A stretch of DNA of 37,739 nt from Pirellulales bacterium (GTDB taxonomy: Bacteria; Planctomycetota; Planctomycetia; Pirellulales; DATAWG01): the NCBI GenBank assembly GCA_035939775.1, contig DASZFO010000071.1, positions 1 to 37,739 on the forward strand, given 5' to 3'. Under the pieces are notes generated by a model that saw only the letters and a list, made by a program, of their open reading frames with translations, searched no databases and was not told where the DNA came from. This document shows positions 1 through 6,990 of this stretch, piece after piece. Within the stretch, counting starts at the first letter, position 1. Every line of letters starts with the position of its first letter. The translations under genes and the position numbers were made by a program.

Positions 1-1
1 C

Positions 2-67
2 CTGAAGCCCGCGAGGATCGGGAATCTGCTGGAGATCTTCCAGCAAATCCCCTGCGGGGACAGATAA
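2..67 (+). CDS. Possible C-terminal tail of an upstream gene (partial)
   Basis: An open frame enters from the left edge and stops at TAA 65-67. Its 21 visible residues end in an amphipathic stretch (IGNLLEIFQQIP) followed by CGDR. I cannot name the family. Another frame is also open here to a TGA at 73-75, so the choice of frame rests only on the protein-like composition. If real, it would be the gene preceding the nucleotide-sugar decarboxylase. Confidence 0.2.
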   Translation: MKPARIGNLLEIFQQIPCGDR

Positions 68-82
68 CAAGGTGAAACCGCC

Positions 83-145
83 ATGAAAAACAGACTCCGT
101 AAACTCATCGAAATAATACGCACCTTTATCAGAGTGGAAAAGTAG
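83..145 (+). CDS. Possible 20-residue peptide ORF
   Basis: ATG 83 is preceded at 8 nt by AAGGTG, a plausible Shine-Dalgarno sequence. The frame encodes a 20-residue basic, amphipathic peptide (MKNRLRKLIEIIRTF...) and stops at TAG 143-145. It lies between a possible upstream gene tail and a repeat-filled gap. No family is recognised. A short ORF with a ribosome site can arise by chance, so support is weak. Confidence 0.25.
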   Translation: MKNRLRKLIEIIRTFIRVEK

Positions 146-171
146 ACAGCCCTAGTGAGAATCGGGGAAAG

Positions 172-335
172 TTAGGGGCTCGGGGCTAGGGGTCTTTGGA
201 CTCGGGGACGCCCAAGCGCGACTATCGGCAGCGGCCGTCGGGATACTATATTGACCCCTAGACCGCGCTCGATCTTGCCCAACGCCGGGCGGCGACCGCT
301 TTCCGAACCCCGAAACCCGAGTCCCGAACCCCGTG
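172..335. repeat. Degenerate CCCGAGTCCC/GGGGCTCGGG word repeats
   Basis: G-rich words (GGGGCTCGGG, GGACTCGGGG) at about 172-215 are complementary to C-rich words (ACCCCGAAACCCGAGTCCCG) at about 303-334, so a long imperfect hairpin is possible. The right block abuts the GTG start of the decarboxylase gene. The same words recur at 1309-1436. Confidence 0.6.
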
Positions 336-1307
336 CCTTCTCTCCACCGCATTCTCGTCACCGGCGGCGCCGGGTTTCTCGGCTCCCACCTCTGCGAACG
401 CTTGGTCGCCGAGGGGCACGATGTGATTTGTCTCGACAACTTCTTCACCAGCCAAAAAACCAACGTCAGCCATTTGCTCGAACAGCCGAACTTCGAGCTG
501 GTCCGTCACGACGTGGTTCATCCGATCTGGCTCGAAGTCGATCAGATCTATAATCTGGCCTGTCCCGCAGCCCCCGGCCATTATCAGTTCAACCCAATCA
601 AGACCTTGAAGACGTCGGTCGTCGGGGCGATTAATGTGCTAGGGATGGCCAAACGCTGCCGCGCGAAAGTCTTGCAGGCCTCCACCAGCGAAGTCTACGG
701 CGATCCCGAAGTCCATCCGCAGCCCGAGTCCTATCGCGGGGCGGTGAATCCGATTGGTCCGCGGGCCTGTTATGACGAAGGCAAGCGCGCCGCCGAGACG
801 CTATTCATGGACTACCATCGAATGAACCGGGTCAACATCCGCGTGGCCCGCATCTTCAACACCTATGGCCCGCGAATGCATCCATTCGACGGGCGAGTTG
901 TGTCGAACTTCATTCTGCAAGCGCTCGAAGGACGGCCGCTCACGATCTTCGGCGATGGTTTGCAAACGCGCTCGTTCTGCTACCGCGACGATCTGATCGA
1001 GGGATTGATTCGCTTGATGAACGCGCCCGATGATGTTTTTAGCCCGGTGAACCTTGGGAATCCCGACGAGTTCACGATCCTCGAGCTGTCCGAGTTGGTA
1101 TTGGAACTGACGGGGTCGAAGGCGCCGCTGGAGCGCCGTCCGCTGCCGGCCGACGACCCGACGAAGCGCCGCCCCGACATCGCCCGCGCCCGCGCGACGC
1201 TCGGCTGGCAGCCGACCGTTCCGCTACGCGAAGGCCTCGTGAAGACGATCGAGTGGTTCCGAAAGATCGATGTGAACCAATATCGTGCGCCGACACCAAA
1301 TTACTAG
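333..1307 (+). CDS. UDP-glucuronate decarboxylase (UDP-xylose synthase), SDR family
   Basis: This extended short-chain dehydrogenase of 324 residues is predicted to turn UDP-glucuronate into UDP-xylose and CO2, using bound NAD+, in the cytoplasm. Visible signatures are the Rossmann motif [11 protein letters not shown] (10-20), TSEVYGDP (118-125), the catalytic pair Y147/K151 in CYDEGKR, the segment [10 protein letters not shown], and [10 protein letters not shown] near the C-terminus. Together these fit the UXS subgroup rather than UDP-glucose 4-epimerase. The start is GTG 333, placed four residues before the first beta strand; no clear Shine-Dalgarno site is present, and repeat words fill the leader. 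It would supply xylose units for polysaccharide or glycoprotein, in keeping with nearby envelope genes. Length is normal for the family. Confidence 0.9.
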   Translation: MPSLHRILVTGGAGFLGSHLCERLVAEGHDVICLDNFFTSQKTNVSHLLEQPNFELVRHDVVHPIWLEVDQIYNLACPAAPGHYQFNPIKTLKTSVVGAINVLGMAKRCRAKVLQASTSEVYGDPEVHPQPESYRGAVNPIGPRACYDEGKRAAETLFMDYHRMNRVNIRVARIFNTYGPRMHPFDGRVVSNFILQALEGRPLTIFGDGLQTRSFCYRDDLIEGLIRLMNAPDDVFSPVNLGNPDEFTILELSELVLELTGSKAPLERRPLPADDPTKRRPDIARARATLGWQPTVPLREGLVKTIEWFRKIDVNQYRAPTPNY

Positions 1308-1308
1308 G

Positions 1309-1436
1309 GGCTCGGGATTCGCGGGCGCAAGCGGAAATTGGGCCAACGGTAAGATATTTTGTTGCTCTGAACGCCGCACCCATCCGTCGCGCCGAGGGAT
1401 TCTCGAATCCCGAGTCCCGTATCCCGAGCCCCGCTC
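1309..1436. repeat. Inverted repeat of GGGGCTCGGGAT between two genes
   Basis: GGGGCTCGGGAT just after the decarboxylase stop (about 1311-1322) is exactly complementary to ATCCCGAGCCCC just before the rhodanese start. A related CCCGAGTCCCG word lies beside the second arm. The same word set occurs at 172-335. Confidence 0.65.
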
Positions 1437-1440
1437 CCTT

Positions 1441-1773
1441 ATGCCCGCTCCAATCGAAACCGACTGCCGCACGGTTCATTCAGATCTGGCCGCCGGCGCG
1501 GATTTTTTGCTTCTCGATTGTCGTGAGCCGGATGAATTTGCGATCGCGAAGATTGAGGGGGCGCAATTACTGCCGATGAGCGAGTTGGCGGCGCGGGTCG
1601 ACGAATTGGCCCCGTACCGCGACCGTCGAATTGTGGTCCACTGCCATCATGGCGGCCGCAGTCTGCGCGTGGCCAATTGGCTGCGCGGCCAGGGCTTCGA
1701 TCAGGCACAGAGCATGGCTGGCGGCATAGACGCCTGGGCCACCGAAATTGATCCGACCGTGCCGAGATATTAG
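1441..1773 (+). CDS. Single-domain rhodanese-like protein
   Basis: This is a stand-alone rhodanese domain of 110 residues. It contains the LDCREPDEF motif (25-33) and the active-site loop CHHGGRS with catalytic Cys68, followed by the conserved GG-D-AW block (MAGGIDAWA, 92-100). Family members carry persulfide sulfur on the cysteine and donate it to thiols or to sulfur-requiring pathways; the physiological acceptor here is unknown. Start ATG 1441 gives a full-length domain. A longer in-frame extension to 1285 would run through intergenic repeat words and is rejected. It follows the decarboxylase by 133 bp of repeats, so shared transcription is possible but unproven. Confidence 0.88.
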   Translation: MPAPIETDCRTVHSDLAAGADFLLLDCREPDEFAIAKIEGAQLLPMSELAARVDELAPYRDRRIVVHCHHGGRSLRVANWLRGQGFDQAQSMAGGIDAWATEIDPTVPRY

Positions 1774-2000
1774 CGTCGTTCCAGTTTAACCAAACAACCG
1801 AGTCGCTGTTACCGGAAAACTTCTCTCAAGCGGTAGAATCAAATGGTCGAAATAGGAGCGGAAGCATCAGTTTAGCGGCCGGTCGCGCGCGAGCGCAGCT
1901 AGCAGCGCGAGTGCCGTATGCAATCGTGGCGAGCGCCGCGCCGGAAGGCCGCTTCTTTCATATTTCGTACTTCGGCCTTCGTACTTCGTACTTAACCGCC
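1774..2000 (+). promoter_or_regulatory. Leader of the Mla-type operon
   Basis: This gap holds a TAGAAT -10-like hexamer near 1834, with only a weak -35 candidate. Just before the start codon lies a run of CTTCGTACTTC-type words (about 1956-1993). The promoter call is tentative; the direct word repeat is clearly visible. Confidence 0.3.
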
Positions 2001-2858
2001 ATGTCTGCCGCTCCGAACACTTTCGCCTCTCGGTTTTGGTTGGCGATCGCCGACTGGATCGCCGATTTGGGCGAGGTCGTGTTCAATTGGATGGCGACGC
2101 TCGGCGACATGGCCCTCTTCTTTCTGCGAATCACCGGCTGGATCGTACGGCGGCTGCCGCGTCGCGAAACGCTGCTGCCGGCCTTTTATCAAACGGGCGT
2201 GTTGAGCCTGCCCGTCGTCGCGCTCACCGGCACTTTCATCGGCATGGTGCTGGCGGTGCAGAGCTATTCGCAGTTTCGCCAATTGCACCTAGAGACCCGG
2301 CTCGGGTCGATCATCAACATGTCGCTCGTCCGCGAACTCGGTCCCGTGCTGGCGGCCACGATGCTGGCCGGCCGGGTAGGGAGCGCGATGGCGGCCGAGC
2401 TGGGCACCATGCGCGTCACGGAGCAGATCGACGCCCTGAGCAGCATGGGCGCCAGTCCGATCCATTATCTGGTCGTCCCGCGGTTTCTCGCCTGCCTGCT
2501 CTTGATCCCCATGCTCACGATCATGGCCGATTTCATGGGGGTCGTCGGCGGATTCTTTTATAGTGTCGAGCTGCTGGGGATCGACTCGCATTATTATTGG
2601 TCCAATTCGCAAAAATTCGTCGGCGCGTATGATCTCTATGAGGGGCTGGTGAAGAGCCTGTTCTTCGGCGCGGCGATCGCAGTGATCAGTTGCCATCGCG
2701 GCTTCAATTGCGATCCGGGGGCCGAAGGGGTCGGCCGGGCCGCCACGAATGCGTTTGTTTACTCATTTATCGCAATCCTTGTTCTGGATCTCTTTCTCGC
2801 CATCATTCTTAACGCGATTTATACGATGATCTGGCCGCAGGGAGTGACGCTATTGTGA
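2001..2858 (+). CDS. mlaE: MlaE/YrbE-type ABC transporter permease
   Basis: This integral membrane permease of 285 residues belongs to the MlaE (DUF140) family, the inner-membrane channel of retrograde or anterograde phospholipid transporters. Several hydrophobic helices are visible, along with the conserved blocks LVRELGPVLAATMLAGRVGSAMAAELGTM and EQIDALSSMG, which are hallmarks of the family and contact the ATPase. ATG 2001 is chosen because upstream in-frame sequence back to 1911 reads through intergenic repeat words. The next genes encode the matching ATPase and MCE protein, giving an MlaE-F-D order. No MlaB or MlaC gene is visible nearby. Confidence 0.92.
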   Translation: MSAAPNTFASRFWLAIADWIADLGEVVFNWMATLGDMALFFLRITGWIVRRLPRRETLLPAFYQTGVLSLPVVALTGTFIGMVLAVQSYSQFRQLHLETRLGSIINMSLVRELGPVLAATMLAGRVGSAMAAELGTMRVTEQIDALSSMGASPIHYLVVPRFLACLLLIPMLTIMADFMGVVGGFFYSVELLGIDSHYYWSNSQKFVGAYDLYEGLVKSLFFGAAIAVISCHRGFNCDPGAEGVGRAATNAFVYSFIAILVLDLFLAIILNAIYTMIWPQGVTLL

Positions 2859-2861
2859 ATT

Positions 2862-2962
2862 GCGGATTCTTGATTTTGGATTTTCGATTTTGGATTGCGG
2901 ATTGTGGTCGCTCGCGATTGAGAATCCAAAATCGGCAATCCAAAATCCAAAATCGCTGCTGA
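2862..2962. repeat. GATTTTGGATT/AATCCAAAATC inverted word repeats
   Basis: The gap between permease and ATPase starts with words such as TTGATTTTGGATTTTCGATT and ends with the complementary AATCCAAAATCGGCAATCC type, repeated. A hairpin several tens of bases long can form. The block ends about 20 nt before the next start codon. Confidence 0.7.
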
Positions 2963-2984
2963 TGAGCAGTAGGCAAAAAGTGCC

Positions 2985-3818
2985 ATGGCTGCAATTACCA
3001 AATCCTCAGAGCCGGCCCAGCCGCTGATTGAAACGCGGGACTTGACGGTCAAGTTCGGGCGGCAGACGGTGTTGCGCGGGCTGAGCCTTGCGGTTCCGCG
3101 CGGGCAGACGCTGGCCGTGATCGGCGAGAGCGGGTGCGGCAAGACGGTGCTGCTCAAGAGCTTGATCGGTTTGGTAAAGCCGTCGGGCGGCGCCGTGATA
3201 TTCGATGGCCGAGATTTGGCGGAATTGAAAGAACACGAGCTGACGCACGAGCGGATTCGCTATGGCTACCTGTTCCAAGGCGCGGCCCTGTTCGACAGCC
3301 TGACCGTTGCGCAGAACGTCGCCTTTCCCCTGCGCCAGCACACGGATTCCGATAACGACAAGATTCGTGAGATTGTCCACGCTCGGTTGGCGGAAGTCGG
3401 GCTCCCGGAAAGCGTCGCGAGAAAAAAACCGGCCGAACTTTCGGGCGGAATGCGGAAGCGGGTGGGACTGGCCAGAGCGCTCGTCCTCGATCCCGAGGTG
3501 ATTCTGTACGACGAGCCGACAACCGGGCTGGACCCGATCATGAGCGACGTGATCAATGAATTGATTTTGCGCACGCGCGGCAAGCGCCCGGTCACGAGCG
3601 TCGTGGTGACGCACGACATGCATACGGTGCAAAAAGTCGCCGAACGGGTGGTCATGCTCGATTCATTGGCTCGGCTCAAGCCGGACCAACCCCAGATGAT
3701 TTTCGACGGACCGGCGAAGCAATTGGAACACAGCCAGGATCGCCGCGTGCGGCAGTTTGTGCGCGGCGAAGCGGGAGAACGACTGATGGAGTTGGCAGAG
3801 CAGGCGGCGGCGAACTGA
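2985..3818 (+). CDS. mlaF: MlaF-type ABC transporter ATPase
   Basis: This ATPase of 277 residues powers the lipid transporter. Walker A GESGCGKT is at 47-54, the Q-loop Gln at about 98, the signature LSGGMRKRV at 152-160, Walker B VILYDE at 172-177, and the H-loop histidine at about 210 in VVVTHD. The MRKR after the signature and the long C-terminal segment after the H-loop are typical of the MlaF/Mkl group. ATG 2985 follows a repeat-filled spacer of 126 bp after the permease. Co-transcription with the flanking permease and MCE genes is likely from gene order. Confidence 0.93.
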   Translation: MAAITKSSEPAQPLIETRDLTVKFGRQTVLRGLSLAVPRGQTLAVIGESGCGKTVLLKSLIGLVKPSGGAVIFDGRDLAELKEHELTHERIRYGYLFQGAALFDSLTVAQNVAFPLRQHTDSDNDKIREIVHARLAEVGLPESVARKKPAELSGGMRKRVGLARALVLDPEVILYDEPTTGLDPIMSDVINELILRTRGKRPVTSVVVTHDMHTVQKVAERVVMLDSLARLKPDQPQMIFDGPAKQLEHSQDRRVRQFVRGEAGERLMELAEQAAAN

Positions 3819-3835
3819 CAGAGGGAATGAGGACG

Positions 3836-3904
3836 GAGGTCGGACGTCGGAGGTCGAACAATAGCCGATTCGCTTGCGTTAGCCGGTTCGCTTGCGAACC
3901 GAAG
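3836..3904 (+). repeat. Composite leader element, copy 1
   Basis: A GGAGGTCGGACGTCGGAGGTCG word block is followed by a CGCTTGCG-TTAGCC-GGTTCGCTTGCGAACCG block containing the perfect hairpin GGTTCGC/GCGAACC. The element ends about 33 nt before the MCE start codon. An inverted copy, in the same relation to its gene, lies at 6928-6990. Confidence 0.65.
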
Positions 3905-3936
3905 TTCACGCGGGTCGGGGTGCGACGGAGTGAGTC

Positions 3937-5100
3937 ATGGACGAACGGATCATGCAATTTCGCGTCGGGGTGGTGGTGCTGGCGGTCGCGCTGATCGCCG
4001 GCTTCCTGACGCTCTTGTTCGGCCATCTTCCGGCATCACTCCTGCACAGAACTTACAGCATCTATATCGAGTTTCCCCAAGCCCCCGGCGTTTCCGTCGA
4101 CACACCGTTGCGCAAGAGCGGAATCTTGATCGGGCGGGTGACGAAGGTCGAGTTGATCGGCGAGCAGCAGGAGCGCGTGCGCGTGACCGTGGCCGTCGAT
4201 CAGGATTACAAAATACTGCACAGCGACACCGTGCGAATCTCCGCCAGTCTGCTGGGCGACGCGGAACTGCAAGTCGTTCCCGGAGCGGATGCCGACAAAC
4301 AAGACAACTTCCTCGCGCCGACGGGGCAGCGGGATCCGCGGCGGGGACAATTCGTACCCATCGCCGACAAAGCCGATAAGCAAGCGAACGCTCCAGTCCA
4401 ACCCGGTGAAACGCTCCACGGGACCGTCGCCAACAATCCGCTCCAGTCGATGTCGAACCTCGAGCCGGAAATGAGCCGGGCCGCTCGAGCGCTCACCACC
4501 GCCAGCGATCAAGTGAACAAGCTGGCCACGGATATCGATAAGCTCTTGGGGACGAACAACGAGCAGTTCGATCGTTTGCTGAACAAAACGGAGCGCTCGC
4601 TCGACATGCTGCAAAAAACGATGGGGAGCCTCGATTCGATCATCGGCGATCCGGAAGCGAACGCCAAGCTGCGCCAAAGCATCGCCGAGATGCCCACGAC
4701 ACTCAAGCAGGCGCAAGACGCGTTGACATCGATTTCAAGGACATCGGCGCGAGCGGAACGGAACCTGGAGAATATGGAGGGCTTCACGAAACCGCTCGGC
4801 GAGCGCGGCGAAACGATCATCAACAACGCGGACCAAAGCGTCCGCCGCCTCGACGAACTGTTGGGCCAGATGCAGCAATTCAGCCGCCAGCTCAATAGCC
4901 GCGAAGGCTCGCTCGGCCAATTGATGTACAACCCGCAGCTCTATCAGAACCTGAACGAAGCCTCGACGAACATCAACGAGCTGTCGCGGCAACTCAAGCC
5001 GATTCTCAACGACGCGCGGGCCTTCTCCGACAAAATCGCCCGCCACCCAGAACTCCTCGGCGTTCACGGCGCTCTCCAGCAAAGCACGGGGATCAAATAG
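3937..5100 (+). CDS. mlaD: MlaD/MCE-domain protein
   Basis: This protein of 387 residues has an N-terminal membrane anchor (about 11-30) and one MCE domain (about 38-125, with the TPLRKSGILIGRV segment), followed by a long helical, Gln/Asn/Glu-rich region with regular Leu spacing typical of the coiled tails of MCE proteins. MCE proteins form hexameric rings that receive lipids from the MlaE/F machinery and guide them through the periplasm. The tail is longer than in E. coli MlaD, which suggests a needle-like or barrel extension; that is inference. ATG 3937 gives the anchor near the N-terminus; MQF at 3952 is an alternative. It is the last gene of the cluster and is followed by a 100-bp palindromic element. 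Confidence 0.9.
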   Translation: MDERIMQFRVGVVVLAVALIAGFLTLLFGHLPASLLHRTYSIYIEFPQAPGVSVDTPLRKSGILIGRVTKVELIGEQQERVRVTVAVDQDYKILHSDTVRISASLLGDAELQVVPGADADKQDNFLAPTGQRDPRRGQFVPIADKADKQANAPVQPGETLHGTVANNPLQSMSNLEPEMSRAARALTTASDQVNKLATDIDKLLGTNNEQFDRLLNKTERSLDMLQKTMGSLDSIIGDPEANAKLRQSIAEMPTTLKQAQDALTSISRTSARAERNLENMEGFTKPLGERGETIINNADQSVRRLDELLGQMQQFSRQLNSREGSLGQLMYNPQLYQNLNEASTNINELSRQLKPILNDARAFSDKIARHPELLGVHGALQQSTGIK

Positions 5101-5116
5101 CACGGGCCGACGTTTA

Positions 5117-5216
5117 GAACGCCTAACAAATCCGGCGGGGGCTGTCCCCTTTTTGCGCAGTCCGCGGAGCAAAACGGGGACTGTCCCCTTCTCCCGGCCG
5201 GATTTGTTAGGCGTTC
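5117..5216. mobile_element. 100-bp palindromic MITE-like element, arm type A
   Basis: The ends GAACGCCTAACAAATCCGGC and its complement form a 20-bp inverted repeat. The core has two GGGGCTGTCCCC/GGGGACTGTCCCC palindromes around TTTTTGCGCAGTCCGCGG. TTA flanks it on both sides (5114-5116 and 5217-5219), as expected of a 3-bp target duplication. The right TTA is the stop codon of the creatininase gene. Confidence 0.8.
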
Positions 5217-6005
5217 TTAAAACGGAAATCGCTCGTCCAATTCGGCGGCCGAGAGTTCAACGAGGAAGGTCGCCAGGCGATCGACGGCGTGCTTCATCAG
5301 CAGGCGGCCCTTCTCGGCCGTCGCGGCATGAGGGTTTCCCGCCCCGCTATTGGTCGTCAGAAGATGCCAAGGGCGCGTGATCGAGACCCAACCGCGGTTC
5401 ACGGCCTCGAATCGCGTCGGCCGGGTCGCGCCGTCGTCGGCCGCGAGCGAGCCATCCGGATTGCGGGCCACGAGATGCGGAAAACAGGCAAGCGCCAGCG
5501 ACGTTTCGACCTCGCCCGCATGATCGTCCGGCGCGGAAAAAATCTCCCGCTGCAGGTCGGCCAGCGCGGTGTACCAATTGCAGAGGAATAACTGGGCGGG
5601 TGTCTTGCCGAACAATTCGCGGAGCACCGGCTTGAGATCGTTCCCCCCGTGGCTATTGAGCAGCACGATCTTGTGAATGCCGTGGCGCGCGAGCGAATCG
5701 ACCAGATCGCGAATCACCGCCAAGAGCGTCGATGGATTGACGTTCATTGCCAGCGGAAACGCCATTTGATTGGTCTCGGTGCCGTAGGGGATCGTCGGCA
5801 GCAGGATGACCTCCGCCCCGCGATCGTGTGCCGCGGCGCAAATCTGCTCGCCGATCGCGTCGGCCTCGAACACATCGGTGCCGTAGGGCAGGTGCAGATT
5901 GTGCGGCTCGGTCGCTCCCAGCGGAAGCACCGCCACCTCGAACGCATGCTCCTTCACGTAAGCGTAGTTGGTTTCGGCGAGCTTCCAGACGCGAGGCATG
6001 GGCAT
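5217..6005 (-). CDS. Creatininase-family amidohydrolase
   Basis: This protein of 262 residues belongs to the creatininase (PF02633) family of metal-dependent amidohydrolases. Likely metal ligands are E33 and H35 in ATEPHNLHLP, D44 in YGTD, H119 in NSHGGND, and E165/E167 in AGEVETS. Family members open cyclic amides such as creatinine or formylated pterin and riboflavin precursors; the substrate here is unknown. The gene follows the smaller HlyD adaptor by 19 bp, suggesting one transcript. Its stop codon TAA is supplied by the target-site copy next to the MITE at 5117-5216, so the extreme C-terminus may have been altered by the insertion. ATG 6005 or 5999 could be the start. Confidence 0.88.
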   Translation of the reverse strand: MPMPRVWKLAETNYAYVKEHAFEVAVLPLGATEPHNLHLPYGTDVFEADAIGEQICAAAHDRGAEVILLPTIPYGTETNQMAFPLAMNVNPSTLLAVIRDLVDSLARHGIHKIVLLNSHGGNDLKPVLRELFGKTPAQLFLCNWYTALADLQREIFSAPDDHAGEVETSLALACFPHLVARNPDGSLAADDGATRPTRFEAVNRGWVSITRPWHLLTTNSGAGNPHAATAEKGRLLMKHAVDRLATFLVELSAAELDERFPF

Positions 6006-6024
6006 TTCCGAAGCGTTTTGGCTC

Positions 6025-6906
6025 TTACTGGTCGCGGGGCAGGATGGTCATCGAGCCTTGCAGGCCGGGGCGGAGGAGCTGGTCGCGATTCTCGATTTCG
6101 GCCCAGACGCGGAATTGGCCGTTCACCGGGTTGACTTCGGGACTAACGAACGCCACCTTGCCGTGGAACTCCGTTCGCGGCGCGCCGGGCAGATCGACCA
6201 CGAGCGACACGGGGCGACCAACCAAGTCGCCGCCGGTTTCACGCGAGCTGAGAAACGCCTCGGCCCGCAACCGATCCATCCGCAGGATTCGCACGATCGA
6301 ATCGCCGGGCTGCACCCACTCTCCGCGGCGGCGCTTGATCTGCACGACCACGCCCGAAATCGGTGCGACCACGCGGCGGCGCTCGATGTTGAACGTCGCG
6401 GTATCGACCTCGTTCTGCTTTTGCTTGGCGGTCAAGGCGGCGACCTCCTGGTCTTCCTGAGCCTGCTCGTATTCGAGCGCCGCCTTCTCCTTTGCCAGAC
6501 GAAGCTGATCGAGTTCCGATTGCGAGACGCTCTTGCTGAATTTTCCGACCGATTCGAGTCCGCGCTGCTCCTCGGTCGTCGCGACCTCGAGCGATTTCTT
6601 GGCATAGCGAAGCTTCACGTCGCTGTCTGCCTGCTTCTTGGCGATCTCGAATTCGAACTGGGCCTTGTTCCGGGCCAACACCGCTTCGGTGTCCTCGAGC
6701 CGCGCCAGCAGAGTTCCCTCCGTGACCGATTGCCCTTCCTGGACGGCGACGTTCGCCAGCGGCCCAGCCTCGCGCGAGGAAACCTCCACCTGCTCGATCA
6801 GCGTCACCACGACGGAATCGACATGAATCGCTCCGCCATTCTGCTCCGCGCCGCTGGCGCGGACGAAGAGAACTAAGAGAACGAAGACTGCGATCGTGCG
6901 CTTCAT
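6025..6906 (-). CDS. HlyD-type periplasmic adaptor protein
   Basis: This protein of 293 residues begins with a cleavable signal peptide (MKRTIAVFVLLVLFVRASGA). It has the plan of a membrane-fusion adaptor: a lipoyl-like half motif (PLANVAVQEGQSVTEGTLLARLED), a long helical hairpin rich in Glu/Lys/Gln, the second half (VVAPISGVVVQIKRRRGEWVQPGD), then a beta-barrel part. Such adaptors link an inner-membrane pump to a TolC channel. The gene lies 84 bp downstream of the GAF-HlyD fusion, and a TolC-family gene diverges from the pair, but no pump gene is present. The leader carries a composite repeat (6928-6990). Confidence 0.87.
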   Translation of the reverse strand: MKRTIAVFVLLVLFVRASGAEQNGGAIHVDSVVVTLIEQVEVSSREAGPLANVAVQEGQSVTEGTLLARLEDTEAVLARNKAQFEFEIAKKQADSDVKLRYAKKSLEVATTEEQRGLESVGKFSKSVSQSELDQLRLAKEKAALEYEQAQEDQEVAALTAKQKQNEVDTATFNIERRRVVAPISGVVVQIKRRRGEWVQPGDSIVRILRMDRLRAEAFLSSRETGGDLVGRPVSLVVDLPGAPRTEFHGKVAFVSPEVNPVNGQFRVWAEIENRDQLLRPGLQGSMTILPRDQ

Positions 6907-6927
6907 TTTTCACTCAAACTCCAGGAC

Positions 6928-6990
6928 ACTCCGGTTCGCAAGCGAACGGGCTAACGTAAGCGAACCGCCTAACATCCGACCTCCGACCTC
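6928..6990 (-). repeat. Composite leader element, copy 2
   Basis: Read on the - strand, this gap matches 3836-3904: GAGGTCGGAGGTCGGA words, then TTCGCTTACGTTAGCC and GTTCGCTTGCGAACCGG. It ends 21 nt before the adaptor start codon, the same relative position as copy 1 before the MCE gene. Confidence 0.65.

Noticed and set aside
1911-2000. Longer N-terminus of the MlaE permease
   Set aside because: The extension is encoded by CTTCGTACTTC repeat words and has no ribosome site.
5117-5216. GCCTAAC and GTTAGGC ends resembling integron attC boxes
   Set aside because: The boxes fit the RYYYAAC/GTTRRRY pattern, but the core is the same as in the type B MITEs that lack these boxes, the arms are fully complementary, and no integrase or attC-separated cassette array is seen.
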